Translations under genes and position numbers: made by a program
Shown: piece by piece, positions 27,641-37,408 of the stretch
Layout of the letters: every line of letters begins with the position of its first letter
How positions within the stretch are numbered: the stretch's first letter is position 1
Assembly (NCBI RefSeq): GCF_028728205.1
Contig: NZ_JAQYUU010000001.1
Coordinates: 124,001 to 188,000 of the forward strand
DNA: 64,000 nucleotides
DNA from: Clostridium sp. 'White wine YQ'
GTDB lineage: Bacteria; Bacillota; Clostridia; Clostridiales; Clostridiaceae
Direction of reading: 5' to 3'
The notes under the pieces: generated by a model
The model's database searches: none
What the model was told of the DNA's origin: nothing
Seen by the model: the letters and a program-made list of their open reading frames with translations, nothing else

Positions 27641-28840
27641 ATGTTAAATAACAAAAGTGTTTCAGTGAAGCAAGTGCAAATTTTTCTTTTATATATTATA
27701 CTTGGAATATTTTTATTAACTACTAGTAGTGAAGCTTATAATTTTATAAAATTCAATTTAGATGTTAAAGTTTCATACACGGTGATTTTTATATTACTGA
27801 TTATAATTTTCATAAGCATTTTAATGAAAGCAAAGTTCGATTTTATAAGTTTTCTTCTACTAATAAGGATTTTTATTTTTACAATATCATTATTGATTTT
27901 TCAAAATTCAATTGCTATGATGCCTAGATATTTGGCTGTTATAATATGTTTTTTGAGTTATACTATATTTTTAAATTTAAAAATTGATAAAATTTCTTTT
28001 ATGAAATATATAAAAATTACATATATAGTTATATGCTTACAAACTATTAGCGCAGCTCTGAATGCTCTAAAAATTAATAATAATATTAATTTTATAAAAG
28101 TGTTCATTAGGATTCCATTAGGTGGATCTAATTATATTGCATGCTTTATATTATTATTTTTGCCATTAATATGGTTTAATGAAATGAATAAGAAAAAAAA
28201 ATTTGTATTAATGCTTTTAGGTATGATTGCAATATTAGCGACTCGTTCAAATACAGGGTTAATAATGCTAAGTATATTCATTTTGATAATAATATTTAAT
28301 AATAAACGAAATAAGATTTTTAAAGGGATTATTATTTTACTAGTTTTTATTTCAGTTGTTTTTATTATTAAGCATTTCAATAGCGAATATTTTAATAGAT
28401 ATATAAACGTTTTTAGGGAAATCACAAATGCTAACTCAATTTCAGATATGTCTACAGCTTTTAATGGTAGATTCGAATTATATAATTATTCTATATATCT
28501 TATTAAAAACAATTTGTTAATAGGACTTGGAGTTAATTATGTAGAAGAGTTAGGACAACTAGCACATAACATAATATTAGAAAGTTTATTACAAGCGGGA
28601 GTATTCAATACATTAATTTTGTTTTTGATATTTTTAGTTATTATAAAAAGAACCAATAAGAATAGTAAGTTTACTAATTTACTTGGAGTTAATATATCTG
28701 TAATTTTAATTTTACTCAATGGCATGATAGAACCAAATTTATTTGCGTTTAATTTTGATTTTTTCTTTTGGATAATTTGCGGGTTTGGTATGTCACAATG
28801 TAAATATATCGAAAATAAGGATAACCAAGTTGACTTTTAA
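27641..28840 (+). CDS. O-antigen ligase/polymerase-like membrane protein (Wzy)
   Basis: A 399-residue polytopic protein with about eleven hydrophobic segments. The TRSNTGLIML stretch and a periplasm-side loop ending in LYNYSIYLIKNNLLIGLGVNYVE, then HNIILESLLQAG, are typical of the Wzy_C/O-antigen ligase superfamily. It would polymerise the repeat units of the second locus. AAAGGGTGATAAAATT precedes the ATG. It is not similar by eye to the first Wzy at 4318, which suggests that two different polymers are built. Confidence 0.8.
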   Translation: MLNNKSVSVKQVQIFLLYIILGIFLLTTSSEAYNFIKFNLDVKVSYTVIFILLIIIFISILMKAKFDFISFLLLIRIFIFTISLLIFQNSIAMMPRYLAVIICFLSYTIFLNLKIDKISFMKYIKITYIVICLQTISAALNALKINNNINFIKVFIRIPLGGSNYIACFILLFLPLIWFNEMNKKKKFVLMLLGMIAILATRSNTGLIMLSIFILIIIFNNKRNKIFKGIIILLVFISVVFIIKHFNSEYFNRYINVFREITNANSISDMSTAFNGRFELYNYSIYLIKNNLLIGLGVNYVEELGQLAHNIILESLLQAGVFNTLILFLIFLVIIKRTNKNSKFTNLLGVNISVILILLNGMIEPNLFAFNFDFFFWIICGFGMSQCKYIENKDNQVDF

Positions 28841-28914
28841 TGAAGAACTATAATTTTCAAATATTTTTCGATAATTACCAAGTTTTATTAGTTTAATGAA
28901 AGGATTTAGCGATT

Positions 28915-29994
28915 ATGAAGAAAATAATAGCAATATATTTGCCACAATATCATGAAATAGAAGAAAATAATAAATGGTGGGGAGAAGGACATACAGAATG
29001 GGTAAGTTGTAAAAAATCTAAACCTCTATTCAAAAATCATTATCAACCTAGAGTACCTTTAAATAAAAATTATTATGATTTAACTAATCAAGAAGAACAA
29101 ATAAGACAGGCTCAAGTAGCAAAAAAATATGGTGTTTATGGTTTTTGTTATTATCATTATTGGTTTGAAGGAAAACAAATTATGCAAAAACCTATGGAAC
29201 AAATGTTGAGAAATAAGAATATTGATATGCCATTCTGTGTTTCTTGGGCAAACCATACTTGGACAAATAGTACAAGTAGAAAAAATCGTAAGATTTTAAT
29301 TAAACAAACATATGGAACAGAATTAGATTGGAAGAATCATTTTGACTATTTAAAACAATTTTTTAATGATAAAAGATATATTAAAATTGGTAACAAACCT
29401 ATGATGGTTATTTATGATGCTAAGGATATAGAATGTTGGGAACAGATGAAAATGCTATGGGATTCATTAGCAAAAAATGAAGGTTGGGATGGACTTTTTT
29501 ATGTAAATACTCTAAAGCATGAAGATGATGTAGCTATATCAAACAAATATAAATTTGATGCACAATTTGAATATCAGCCAACTTTTGCGTTAGGTAAAAG
29601 CAGAAAATTTGATTATAGCAAATGGTATAATTTTAAAAGAGTTTTATACAAAGAGTATTTAGACAGACCTTTAATTTGTGATTATGACAGGGTATGGAAA
29701 AGAATATTATCACAAAATTTAAACAATAGAATTACCACTTATCTAGGAGCTTATAATGATTGGGATACGACGGCTAGGTGGGGGAAAAAAGGAATTATTC
29801 ATAAGGGATCATCTCCTGAAAAATTTGAGAGGTATTTACAAAAATTGATAGAGAAAAGTAATTCATATTCAGGTAGTGAATTTATTTTTGTAACTGCTTG
29901 GAATGAATGGAGTGAAGGTGCTTATCTTGAGGCTGATGAGAAATATGGATATAAGTACTTAGAAGCAATAAGTAGAGTTGTAAATTCAAAATAG
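28915..29994 (+). CDS. WbsX-like protein (GH99-like domain, glycan-modifying)
   Basis: The start IAIYLPQYHEIEENNKWWGEG, then TEWVSCKKSKPLF and YQPRVPL, and the C-terminal TAWNEWSEGAYLEAD are the signatures of the glycosyltransferase WbsX family (PF14307). The fold is related to GH99 endo-mannosidases. Members sit in O-antigen and capsule clusters, and their exact reaction is poorly known. The 359-residue length fits. GAAAGGA lies upstream of the ATG. It lies between the second Wzy and Wzx genes, so it probably acts on the second polymer. Confidence 0.87.
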   Translation: MKKIIAIYLPQYHEIEENNKWWGEGHTEWVSCKKSKPLFKNHYQPRVPLNKNYYDLTNQEEQIRQAQVAKKYGVYGFCYYHYWFEGKQIMQKPMEQMLRNKNIDMPFCVSWANHTWTNSTSRKNRKILIKQTYGTELDWKNHFDYLKQFFNDKRYIKIGNKPMMVIYDAKDIECWEQMKMLWDSLAKNEGWDGLFYVNTLKHEDDVAISNKYKFDAQFEYQPTFALGKSRKFDYSKWYNFKRVLYKEYLDRPLICDYDRVWKRILSQNLNNRITTYLGAYNDWDTTARWGKKGIIHKGSSPEKFERYLQKLIEKSNSYSGSEFIFVTAWNEWSEGAYLEADEKYGYKYLEAISRVVNSK

Positions 29995-30110
29995 CCAATA
30001 CTATTATATTTAAAATATTAATCTATTTTTTTAAGAACAAGTTATAATTAATATATCAAAAAAATGATAATAAAATTTTATCAGAAAATTTAGGATCTGA
30101 GGTTTTATAA

Positions 30111-31529
30111 TTGAGTAGCAAAGCAATTAATTTTATTAAAAATTTTTCATACACTTTAGTATCAAACTTATTATCTATGCTTGTTTCTTCTTTGGTTATA
30201 TTAGTAGTTCCAAGGTTTACCGGAGTAAATGAATATGGCTATTTACAAGTATATTTATTCTATTCATCATATGTAGGTTTTTTACATTTTGGTTGGAATG
30301 ATGGTATATATTTGAGATATGGAGGTAAAAAATATGAAGAATTAGATAAAAAACTATTCTTTTCGCAGTTTTATATGATGGTTATTTTACAATTAGTTTT
30401 AGCGACAATCATGTTTTTTATTTTTCCAATATGGTTCACTGATATAGATAAGATATTTATCTTAAAAATGATTTCTATTAATTTATTAATAATGAATATA
30501 TTAACTATGTTATTATTTATTTTGCAGGCTACAAATAGAATTAAAGAGTATGCACAAATTACAGCAATGAGTAGAATACTCTATTTTTTACTGACTATTG
30601 TGATTATTATATGTGGATTTAGGAGCTATAAACTAATTGTATTATCTGATTTGATTGGTAAATCTATATCTTTGTTGTACGCAATGTATTGTTGTAGCGA
30701 TATCGTTTTAAGAAAACTTTCAATCTTTTATTTTAGTTTTAAGGAAACAAAAGATAATATAAATGCAGGAATAAAATTATTATTTGCTAATATAGCAAGT
30801 AATTTAATTATAGGAGTTGTAAGAGCTGGAGTAGAACGTTCATGGAATGTGAAGACTTTTGGTAAAGTTTCCCTTACTCTTAGTATATCAAATCTTATGA
30901 TGATATTTATAAATGCAATAGGAATTGTTATGTTTCCTATTTTGAGAAGGACTAATGAGGAAAGATTATCAAGTATATATGAAGCAATGAGAGATTTTTT
31001 GATGGTAGTATTGTTGGGTGCACTTATTATATATTATCCGCTAAAAGTTGTATTGTCAGCATGGTTACCTAAATATGCAGATAGCTTAATGTTTATGGCT
31101 TTAGTTTTCCCAATGTGTGTGTTTGAAGGGAAGATGGCATTACTTATTAATACATACTTAAAAACACTAAGAAAAGAAAAATTGATGTTAAAGATAAATT
31201 TAATATCACTTGTATTGAGTATTATATTAACTATTTTAAGTACTATATTATTTAAAAATTTGAATTTAGCAATTGTATCAATTGTTATTCTTTTAGCATT
31301 TAGATGTATATTCGCAGAGATGTTTTTGTCTAAGATTTTAAATATTTCATTGTATAAAGATATAGCATTAGAATTAACTATGACATTAATTTTTATTTTA
31401 ACAGGATGGTTTATAGACTCCTGGATTACTGTCTTTATATATATAGTAGCATATATAGCATATTTATTTATAAAACGAAAAGATATTACAAAAACAATTA
31501 AGAATATAAAATTATTAATGAAAACTTAG
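30111..31529 (+). CDS. Oligosaccharide flippase (Wzx-like)
   Basis: A 472-residue protein with about 12-14 hydrophobic segments. The conserved N-terminal SNLLSMLVSSLVILVVPRF and YGYLQVYLFYSSYVGFLHFGWNDGIYLRYGG are typical of polysaccharide exporters in the MOP superfamily. It would flip the lipid-linked unit made by the second locus. The start is TTG 30111, with GAGG nine bases upstream. It is followed by a 44-base gap and then the decayed rfb relic. Confidence 0.87.
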   Translation: MSSKAINFIKNFSYTLVSNLLSMLVSSLVILVVPRFTGVNEYGYLQVYLFYSSYVGFLHFGWNDGIYLRYGGKKYEELDKKLFFSQFYMMVILQLVLATIMFFIFPIWFTDIDKIFILKMISINLLIMNILTMLLFILQATNRIKEYAQITAMSRILYFLLTIVIIICGFRSYKLIVLSDLIGKSISLLYAMYCCSDIVLRKLSIFYFSFKETKDNINAGIKLLFANIASNLIIGVVRAGVERSWNVKTFGKVSLTLSISNLMMIFINAIGIVMFPILRRTNEERLSSIYEAMRDFLMVVLLGALIIYYPLKVVLSAWLPKYADSLMFMALVFPMCVFEGKMALLINTYLKTLRKEKLMLKINLISLVLSIILTILSTILFKNLNLAIVSIVILLAFRCIFAEMFLSKILNISLYKDIALELTMTLIFILTGWFIDSWITVFIYIVAYIAYLFIKRKDITKTIKNIKLLMKT

Positions 31530-31572
31530 GTCTGTATTAAATTCTTATATTAAAGAATATGGGCGATTTGAA

Positions 31573-32526
31573 GTGAAAAGTATTGTACTTGCAGGAGGTT
31601 CTGGAACAAAATTTTATCCAACAACTAAATCTGTATCAAAACAAATTCTTTCGATTTATGATAAACAAATGAAGTATTGTCTAATATCAGTACTAACACT
31701 AGCAGTAATTAAAGAGATACATATAATTTCCACGGAAGAAATTCTCCTTGCGATTAAGAATTGATGGATGATGGTAGTTATTATGAATTAGAATTATCTT
31801 ATGCTGTACAAGCTTCACCTAATGGACTAGCAGAAACTTTCATCATAGATGAAGAGTTAATAGAAAATTACAAGGTAGCTTTTGTTTTAGGGGAAAACTT
31901 TTTATATTGTTATAGCTTTATTGAAAGACTTAAAAAAGCTGCAGAAAGAGATAAAGCTACTATTTTTGATGCCATGTAATTAGTTCAAGAGAATTTGGAG
32001 TAGTGGTACTTGATGGAGAGAGAAATACTACGCTTATTGAAACAAATATAGTAAGTCCACAAACAGTATATGGAAGTACAAAACTAAAAGGTAAAATTTT
32101 AGTAAGCGAATATAATTCAAAACATTATATAATAAGAATAGCATGGCGCTACGGAGATGGAAATAACTGTGTAAAGACTATGCTTAAGCTAAGTGAAACT
32201 AATAAAGTTTTAAAGGTTATAAGTGACAAAAAAGGAACACTTACAAGTACAGTGGATTTAGCTAGAGTTATAATTAAACTAATTGAAAATAAAACTTACG
32301 GTTTATATTTCTGTACATGCAAGTGCGAATGTACTTGGCATGAATTAACTAAAGAAATGTTTAAATAAAAGGAATAACTATAGAAGTTGTACCATGTACC
32401 ACAGATGAATTCCCATGACCAGCTAAAAGCCCAAAGTATTATGTGCTTAGAAATCATGGACTAGAGAATTGTATTTGGGATATAACTAGGGAATGGCAGG
32501 AAGCACTTGAAAAGTATTTAAAATAA
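31573..32526 (+). pseudogene. Decayed rfbA-rfbD relic with internal deletion, frameshifts and stop
   Basis: Three frames together show two broken rhamnose-pathway genes. Bases 31573-31764 encode an RfbA N-terminus (KSIVLAGGSGTKFYPTTKS). A frameshift leads to 31761-31979 with the RfbA stretch YAVQASPNGLAETF and a degraded GDNIFYG site. Another shift gives REFGVVVLDG (RfbA) running straight into SPQTVYGSTKLKG, the RfbD (RmlD) YxxxK region, so the 3' end of rfbA and the 5' end of rfbD have been lost. A further shift near 32368 and a TGA replacing a conserved Arg codon at 32416-32418 break the RfbD C-terminus, which ends YLK at 32526. No function is expected. Confidence 0.9.
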
Positions 32527-32600
32527 GTGATTTATTAAAGCTAAGATAATATTTAAGACAGTTTAAACTATTACTAAGAGTAAAAGGAAGGTAATGTATT

Positions 32601-33968
32601 ATGTTCAAAATAGCAGTTGCAGGTACAGGCTATGTGGGTTTAGTTGCAGGGGTTTGCTTTGCAGAAGTTGGTCATCAGGTTACCTGTGTAGATATCGATG
32701 AAAATAAGGTTAACCTAATGAAAAAGGGAGAAGCTCCGATATATGAAGCAGATTTAGAGGGATTAATGCAGAAAAATTATGCACAAGGTAGGCTTCATTA
32801 TACAACAGATTATAAATCAGCTTACAAAGATGCTGCTGCAATTTTTATAGGAGTTGGAACTCCGGAACAACCAGATGGTTCTGCAAATCTTAGTTATATA
32901 GCTACAGTGGCAAGACAAATAGCAGAAAACATAGAAAAAGATTGTCTTGTAGTTGTGAAATCTACAGTACCAGTAGGAACTAATGATAAAGTAGAGCAGT
33001 TTATAAAAGACTTTTTAGTTAATAATGTTAAAGTAGAAGTAGCATCAAATCCAGAATTTTTAGCACAAGGTACAGCTGTACATGATACACTACATGCAGC
33101 AAGAATTATAATTGGAACTGAAAGTAAGTGGGCTGAAGAAATGCTTAAGAAGATATATGAACCTTTTAATATTCCAATAGTATCTGTAAACAGACGTTCT
33201 GCGGAGATGATAAAGTACGCATCAAATGATTTCTTAGCACTTAAAATTTCATATATGAATGATATTGCTAATCTATGTGAACTTGTTGGAGCTAATATAC
33301 AAGATGTAGCTAAAGGTATGAGTTATGATGATCGTATAGGAAGTAAGTTTTTAAATGCTGGTATTGGTTATGGTGGTTCTTGTTTTCCTAAGGATACAAA
33401 AGCTCTTGAATATTTAGCTAGGCAAAATGGATATAATCTTCGAACAATACAAGCTGCTATAGATGTAAATAAAGACCAAAAGACAAAGTTATATAAGAAG
33501 GCTTGCAGACGTCTTATTACTTTTAATGGTTTAAAAGTAGCAGCACTTGGACTTACCTTTAAGCCAGGAACGGATGATTTAAGAGAAGCACCATCACTTG
33601 AAAATATACCTTTATTATTAGATCATGGCGCAGAAGTATATGCTTATGATCCAGTTGGTAAAGATAATTTTAAAAAGAGATTCCCAGAAGGTAAAAATGG
33701 ACAAGGGAGTATAAAATATGCTGATAACATAGATGAAGCTTTAAAAGGAGCTAATGTATGCTTTATATTTACTGAGTGGGGAGAAATTAAAGCACTTCAG
33801 CCAGAGGATTACAAGAAACTTATGAAAACGCCTTTAGTTTATGACGGAAGAAATTTATATAATGTTAAAGCTATGAAAGAAGCAGGGGTGGAATACTATT
33901 CTATTGGTAGACCAATGGTTAAAGCTACTGAAGGTATGGCTGAAGTTGCATTAACAAAGGAGGCGTAA
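32601..33968 (+). CDS. ugd: UDP-glucose 6-dehydrogenase
   Basis: Ugd oxidises UDP-glucose to UDP-glucuronate with two NAD. The Rossmann motif is AGTGYVGLVAGVCFAEVGH. The central part has VGTPEQPDGSANL, KSTVPVGT and SNPEFLAQGTAV, and the catalytic cysteine lies in YGGSCFPKDTKAL. The C-terminal UDP-binding part has GLTFKPGTDDLREAPS. Length is 455 residues, normal. AAGGAAGG precedes the ATG. The stop lies two bases before the epimerase gene, and the two act in sequence. The 14-base AGTTTAAACTATTA upstream is shared with the leader of the other dehydrogenase gene at 13346. Confidence 0.95.
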   Translation: MFKIAVAGTGYVGLVAGVCFAEVGHQVTCVDIDENKVNLMKKGEAPIYEADLEGLMQKNYAQGRLHYTTDYKSAYKDAAAIFIGVGTPEQPDGSANLSYIATVARQIAENIEKDCLVVVKSTVPVGTNDKVEQFIKDFLVNNVKVEVASNPEFLAQGTAVHDTLHAARIIIGTESKWAEEMLKKIYEPFNIPIVSVNRRSAEMIKYASNDFLALKISYMNDIANLCELVGANIQDVAKGMSYDDRIGSKFLNAGIGYGGSCFPKDTKALEYLARQNGYNLRTIQAAIDVNKDQKTKLYKKACRRLITFNGLKVAALGLTFKPGTDDLREAPSLENIPLLLDHGAEVYAYDPVGKDNFKKRFPEGKNGQGSIKYADNIDEALKGANVCFIFTEWGEIKALQPEDYKKLMKTPLVYDGRNLYNVKAMKEAGVEYYSIGRPMVKATEGMAEVALTKEA

Positions 33969-33970
33969 AG

Positions 33971-34996
33971 GTGAGTTTGAAAATGTTAGATAATAATAAA
34001 ACATATTTAATTACTGGAGCTGCAGGCTTTATTGGATTTTATTTATCCAAGAAGCTTTTAGAAAAAGGGTGTAAAGTAATTGGTATTGATAATATAAATG
34101 ATTATTATGATGTAAATCTTAAATATACAAGATTAGAGAAGCTTAAGCCTTTTGAGAAGTTTACATTTATTAAAGGTGATATCTCTGATAAGGCTATGAT
34201 AATGGACACCTTTGAAGAGTATAAACCCAATATTGTAGTAAACCTTGCTGCTCAAGCTGGTGTTAGATATTCAATAGAAAATCCAGATGTATATATAGGA
34301 AGTAATATAGTAGGATTTTTTAATATACTTGAAGCTTGTAGACATAATCCTGTAGACCATATTGTCTATGCATCATCAAGTTCTGTATATGGTTCAAATA
34401 AAAAAGTACCTTTTGAAGAATCAGACTTTGTAGATCATCCAGTTTCACTTTATGCTGCTACAAAGAAGTCAAATGAATTAATGGCGCATACTTATAGCCA
34501 TCTTTATAAGATACCAGCTACAGGACTGAGATTTTTCACAGTTTACGGTCCTATGGGAAGACCTGATATGGCATACTTTGGATTTACTGATAAGTATTTT
34601 AAAGGAGAGCCAATAAAAATATTTAATAATGGTGACTTTGAACATGACTTATATAGAGATTTTACTTATGTGGATGATATAGTAGAAGGGATTGAAAGAC
34701 TTCTTAACAATCCATCGAAAGAAGAAGTTCCTCATAGTGTATATAATATTGGAAATAACAGCCCTGAAAAGCTAATGACATTCATAATAACATTAGAGAA
34801 ATGTTTAAGTAGAGCATTAGGAAGAGAAGTAGAGTTTGAAAAGATATTTGAGCCACTTAAAGCAGGAGACGTACCAGCAACATATGCATCTACAGACAAA
34901 CTTCAAGAAGCTGTAGGATTTAAACCTTCAACGAGTATAGAAGAAGGCTTGCAGAGATTTGCTGATTGGTATGTGGAGTATTATAAGATGAAGTAA
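33971..34996 (+). CDS. UDP-glucuronate 4-epimerase
   Basis: This extended SDR converts UDP-glucuronate to UDP-galacturonate. It has TGAAGFIGFYLSKKLLEKG, the INDYYDVNLKYTRLEKL segment that is characteristic of this epimerase group, the SSSSVYGSNKKVPF active-site stretch, YAATKKSNE and FFTVYGPMGRPDMA. The GTG start at 33971 has AAAGGAGG seven bases upstream, which decides it over ATG 33983. It lies two bases after ugd, whose product it uses. Confidence 0.92.
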   Translation: MSLKMLDNNKTYLITGAAGFIGFYLSKKLLEKGCKVIGIDNINDYYDVNLKYTRLEKLKPFEKFTFIKGDISDKAMIMDTFEEYKPNIVVNLAAQAGVRYSIENPDVYIGSNIVGFFNILEACRHNPVDHIVYASSSSVYGSNKKVPFEESDFVDHPVSLYAATKKSNELMAHTYSHLYKIPATGLRFFTVYGPMGRPDMAYFGFTDKYFKGEPIKIFNNGDFEHDLYRDFTYVDDIVEGIERLLNNPSKEEVPHSVYNIGNNSPEKLMTFIITLEKCLSRALGREVEFEKIFEPLKAGDVPATYASTDKLQEAVGFKPSTSIEEGLQRFADWYVEYYKMK

Positions 34997-35542
34997 AATT
35001 GAAAGATGAAATATAGTGCTTTGTGAGAAGGTATTAATAAAGAGAAAAATATTTATATTGAGCAAGAACATCTTCATGTTTTAGAGACAAAGGCAGAATA
35101 TATATAAATTCAGTGTCTTAATTGGCAAGCACCACATTTAATTTGTAAAAGAATCTATGGAGAGGTATCATTAATTTTAAGTTACTACAATTCAAAGATC
35201 ATTACTTTCGTAAGCTTATAAGGTTGCGAGGTGATGACCTTTTTTCGTATAAAAAGAAAGATGGTTAAATGTTATCTTCGAAGTTATCAAAGTCGCTAAA
35301 ATTTTGACGCTTACTTGAGTTTATATAATGTAATAACCAATATGAATAAAATTATGTATTTTTATCAATAAGGTAACAATTATTTGATAAAAATGGAGAT
35401 ACAAGTAGCTGGTTAACTATTGTAGTTCTAATATATTTATTGAAAATAACAAATTATATTTCAATGAAAAATATTGACAACGGAGAGATAAGTAGATATA
35501 CTTCTTATATGGTATATAATAACTTATAAAGGAGTAAAGAAA
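34997..35542. other. 546 bp intergenic region downstream of the polysaccharide block
   Basis: I see no ORF with a ribosome site and no recognisable RNA gene. A small stem AAGGT...ACCTT followed by six T (about 35220-35246) could act as a weak terminator. A strong promoter for the next gene is listed separately at 35474-35502. Confidence 0.5.
35474..35502 (+). promoter_or_regulatory. Strong sigma-A-type promoter
   Basis: TTGACA and TATACT with exactly 17 bp between them lie 41 bases before the ATG of the membrane protein gene. A second AT-rich TATAAT follows at 35515-35520. Confidence 0.75.
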
Positions 35543-37267
35543 ATGTTTTTATTGTTTTATTTTTTGGTTCCAATATTATTTTTAAACCCTAACTTTAAGA
35601 GGGCAACAAAGGGAAATAATATTTTTAGATATATAGTTGGATTAATATTTTCTTTTGTAATCTTTTATGTGGCAAACAGAGATAAGAGTTTAAGTTTAAT
35701 AATATCGATATTAGGATTTGTAGGTATATTTCAGATAATTATGGCTTTAATTGAAGCAGGGTTAAGTTATACAAATAGAAGCTTACAGGGAAAGTTTCCT
35801 AAAAAAATAGTACTAGCTTCATTAATTTTAGTAGTTATAGCTGGGATTTATAATACCGCACCGTTTTCCATTGCAAGTGCTAAGGGATTATATAATATGG
35901 TAGGAGCAAAGGAAAGTAATGATAAATCTCCAAAAGCAAATACAGAAAATATAATAATTGTACCACCAGAAACAGCCTACTATCAAATGCAGAATTTAAT
36001 TGGATCGCTTCCAAATCCAAGTTTTTATAAAGTAGGGCAATTGAATTTAACTAAGACTCCAAATGGAGCATATTATGTAGCACCAGTTGAATTTGATGGA
36101 ACAATAAAAGCTTTATTGAATAGAGAATTACCAGGAGTAATTTATGTTTCAGCAGAAAGACTAGAAGAACCAAAGCTTATAGAAGTAAGTTTTAATCATA
36201 GTGAATCACTATTATTCAATAACAACATCTATAGAAAGATGAGAAGTGCTAAGCAGGATTCTGTTTTATTAAATACAAATGTTGAACTTGATGACAATTT
36301 AAATCCTTATTATGTAGGTTCATATGGTCACTATAAATTTGGGAGAACTGGAGATATAGTTGACGGAGTCATAACATATGACTTAAAGACTGGTGAGACC
36401 AAAACTTATAGTAAGGAAGATGCCCCTAAGTGGATAGATCAGATATACACTTATAATGTAGCAGAACAATATAATCAGTATTTTGGATTATATAAGAAAG
36501 GATTTATTAATTCTAAAATTGGACAAAAAGAGGTTCACATTCCAACTGCTTGGAGTTCGGGAGTAGACCTAAAAGGCATGGAGATTGAATCGAATCAAGT
36601 TATTCCTATAGTGGGAAGTAATGGAGAGATGTATTTCTTTACAGATCATACCAATACCTCAGATAATTCTACAACTATGACAGGATATACACTTATGGAT
36701 TCAAGAACAGGGGAGATGATTTATTATAAAACCCCAGGTTTATTAAATGGACAAGGTGCTATGAATGCAGTAGAAAAGCTTTTGGGAGCTGATAAAGCTA
36801 ATTGGACTACATCACAGCCAATATTATATAATATCTATGGTGTAGACACATGGATAATACCTGTAATAAATAAAACGGATGGATCTTTCGTTAAACTTGG
36901 TCTTGTAGCAGCTGAGAGTAAATATGCTATTTTAGCAGATAACAAGGCAGATTTACTAGATTCATTTAAAAAGGCAATAGTAGAAGGAAAGATAAGTGAA
37001 TCCTCAGATGCTAAAATAGATAATAATGCAGCTACCATTAAAGAACAAGAAGTTACAGGAAAGATATGGAGAATAAATCAAACAACAGAAGAAGGAAAGG
37101 CCATCTTTTACATTAAATTAGAGAATAATGATAAAATATTCATGATTAACAAAAATGTAAGTGCTGATGTAGTTTTGGCAAGAGATGGAGACAATGTTAC
37201 ATTAAAATATGCAGATATGGAAAATCAAACAATATTATCAGTAACCTCATTTAAGCTAAATAAATAA
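35543..37267 (+). CDS. Membrane-anchored protein of unknown function
   Basis: A 574-residue protein. The first about 120 residues contain four hydrophobic segments (roughly 1-15, 28-45, 50-72 and 88-108). The rest is a large hydrophilic domain with repeated beta-like features, including DGVITYDLKTGETKTYSKED, YFFTDHTNTSDNSTTMTGYTLMDSRTGEM and a small C-terminal barrel-like part with GKIWRINQTTEEGKAIFYI. I do not recognise the family. AAAGGAG precedes the ATG, and the gene has its own strong promoter and terminator, so it is a single-gene unit. Confidence 0.7.
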   Translation: MFLLFYFLVPILFLNPNFKRATKGNNIFRYIVGLIFSFVIFYVANRDKSLSLIISILGFVGIFQIIMALIEAGLSYTNRSLQGKFPKKIVLASLILVVIAGIYNTAPFSIASAKGLYNMVGAKESNDKSPKANTENIIIVPPETAYYQMQNLIGSLPNPSFYKVGQLNLTKTPNGAYYVAPVEFDGTIKALLNRELPGVIYVSAERLEEPKLIEVSFNHSESLLFNNNIYRKMRSAKQDSVLLNTNVELDDNLNPYYVGSYGHYKFGRTGDIVDGVITYDLKTGETKTYSKEDAPKWIDQIYTYNVAEQYNQYFGLYKKGFINSKIGQKEVHIPTAWSSGVDLKGMEIESNQVIPIVGSNGEMYFFTDHTNTSDNSTTMTGYTLMDSRTGEMIYYKTPGLLNGQGAMNAVEKLLGADKANWTTSQPILYNIYGVDTWIIPVINKTDGSFVKLGLVAAESKYAILADNKADLLDSFKKAIVEGKISESSDAKIDNNAATIKEQEVTGKIWRINQTTEEGKAIFYIKLENNDKIFMINKNVSADVVLARDGDNVTLKYADMENQTILSVTSFKLNK

Positions 37268-37274
37268 TATAATG

Positions 37275-37302
37275 CAGGAGCCTAGGGCTCCTGTTTTTTT
37301 TG
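37275..37302 (+). terminator. Rho-independent terminator
   Basis: A perfect 8 bp GC-rich stem (CAGGAGCC with GGCTCCTG) has a three-base loop and is followed by eight T. It lies seven bases after the stop codon. Confidence 0.92.
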
Positions 37303-37358
37303 TGGAACTAATAGAATTTTCTTAAAATTCAATAAAAGGAAGTTATTATTATAAGCTA

Positions 37359-37367
37359 TGGTATAAT
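37359..37367 (+). promoter_or_regulatory. Extended -10 element before the SulP gene
   Basis: TGG-TATAAT lies about 42 bases before the GTG start. No clear -35 is present. Confidence 0.45.
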
Positions 37368-37408
37368 ATTAACGTTTTAAATTATAAATATTAGGAGATG
37401 AGTTTTTA

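Noticed and set aside
34997..35473. Possible tRNA or small RNA in the intergenic region
   Set aside because: No cloverleaf, CCA end or strong terminator was found; only a five-base stem with a T run.
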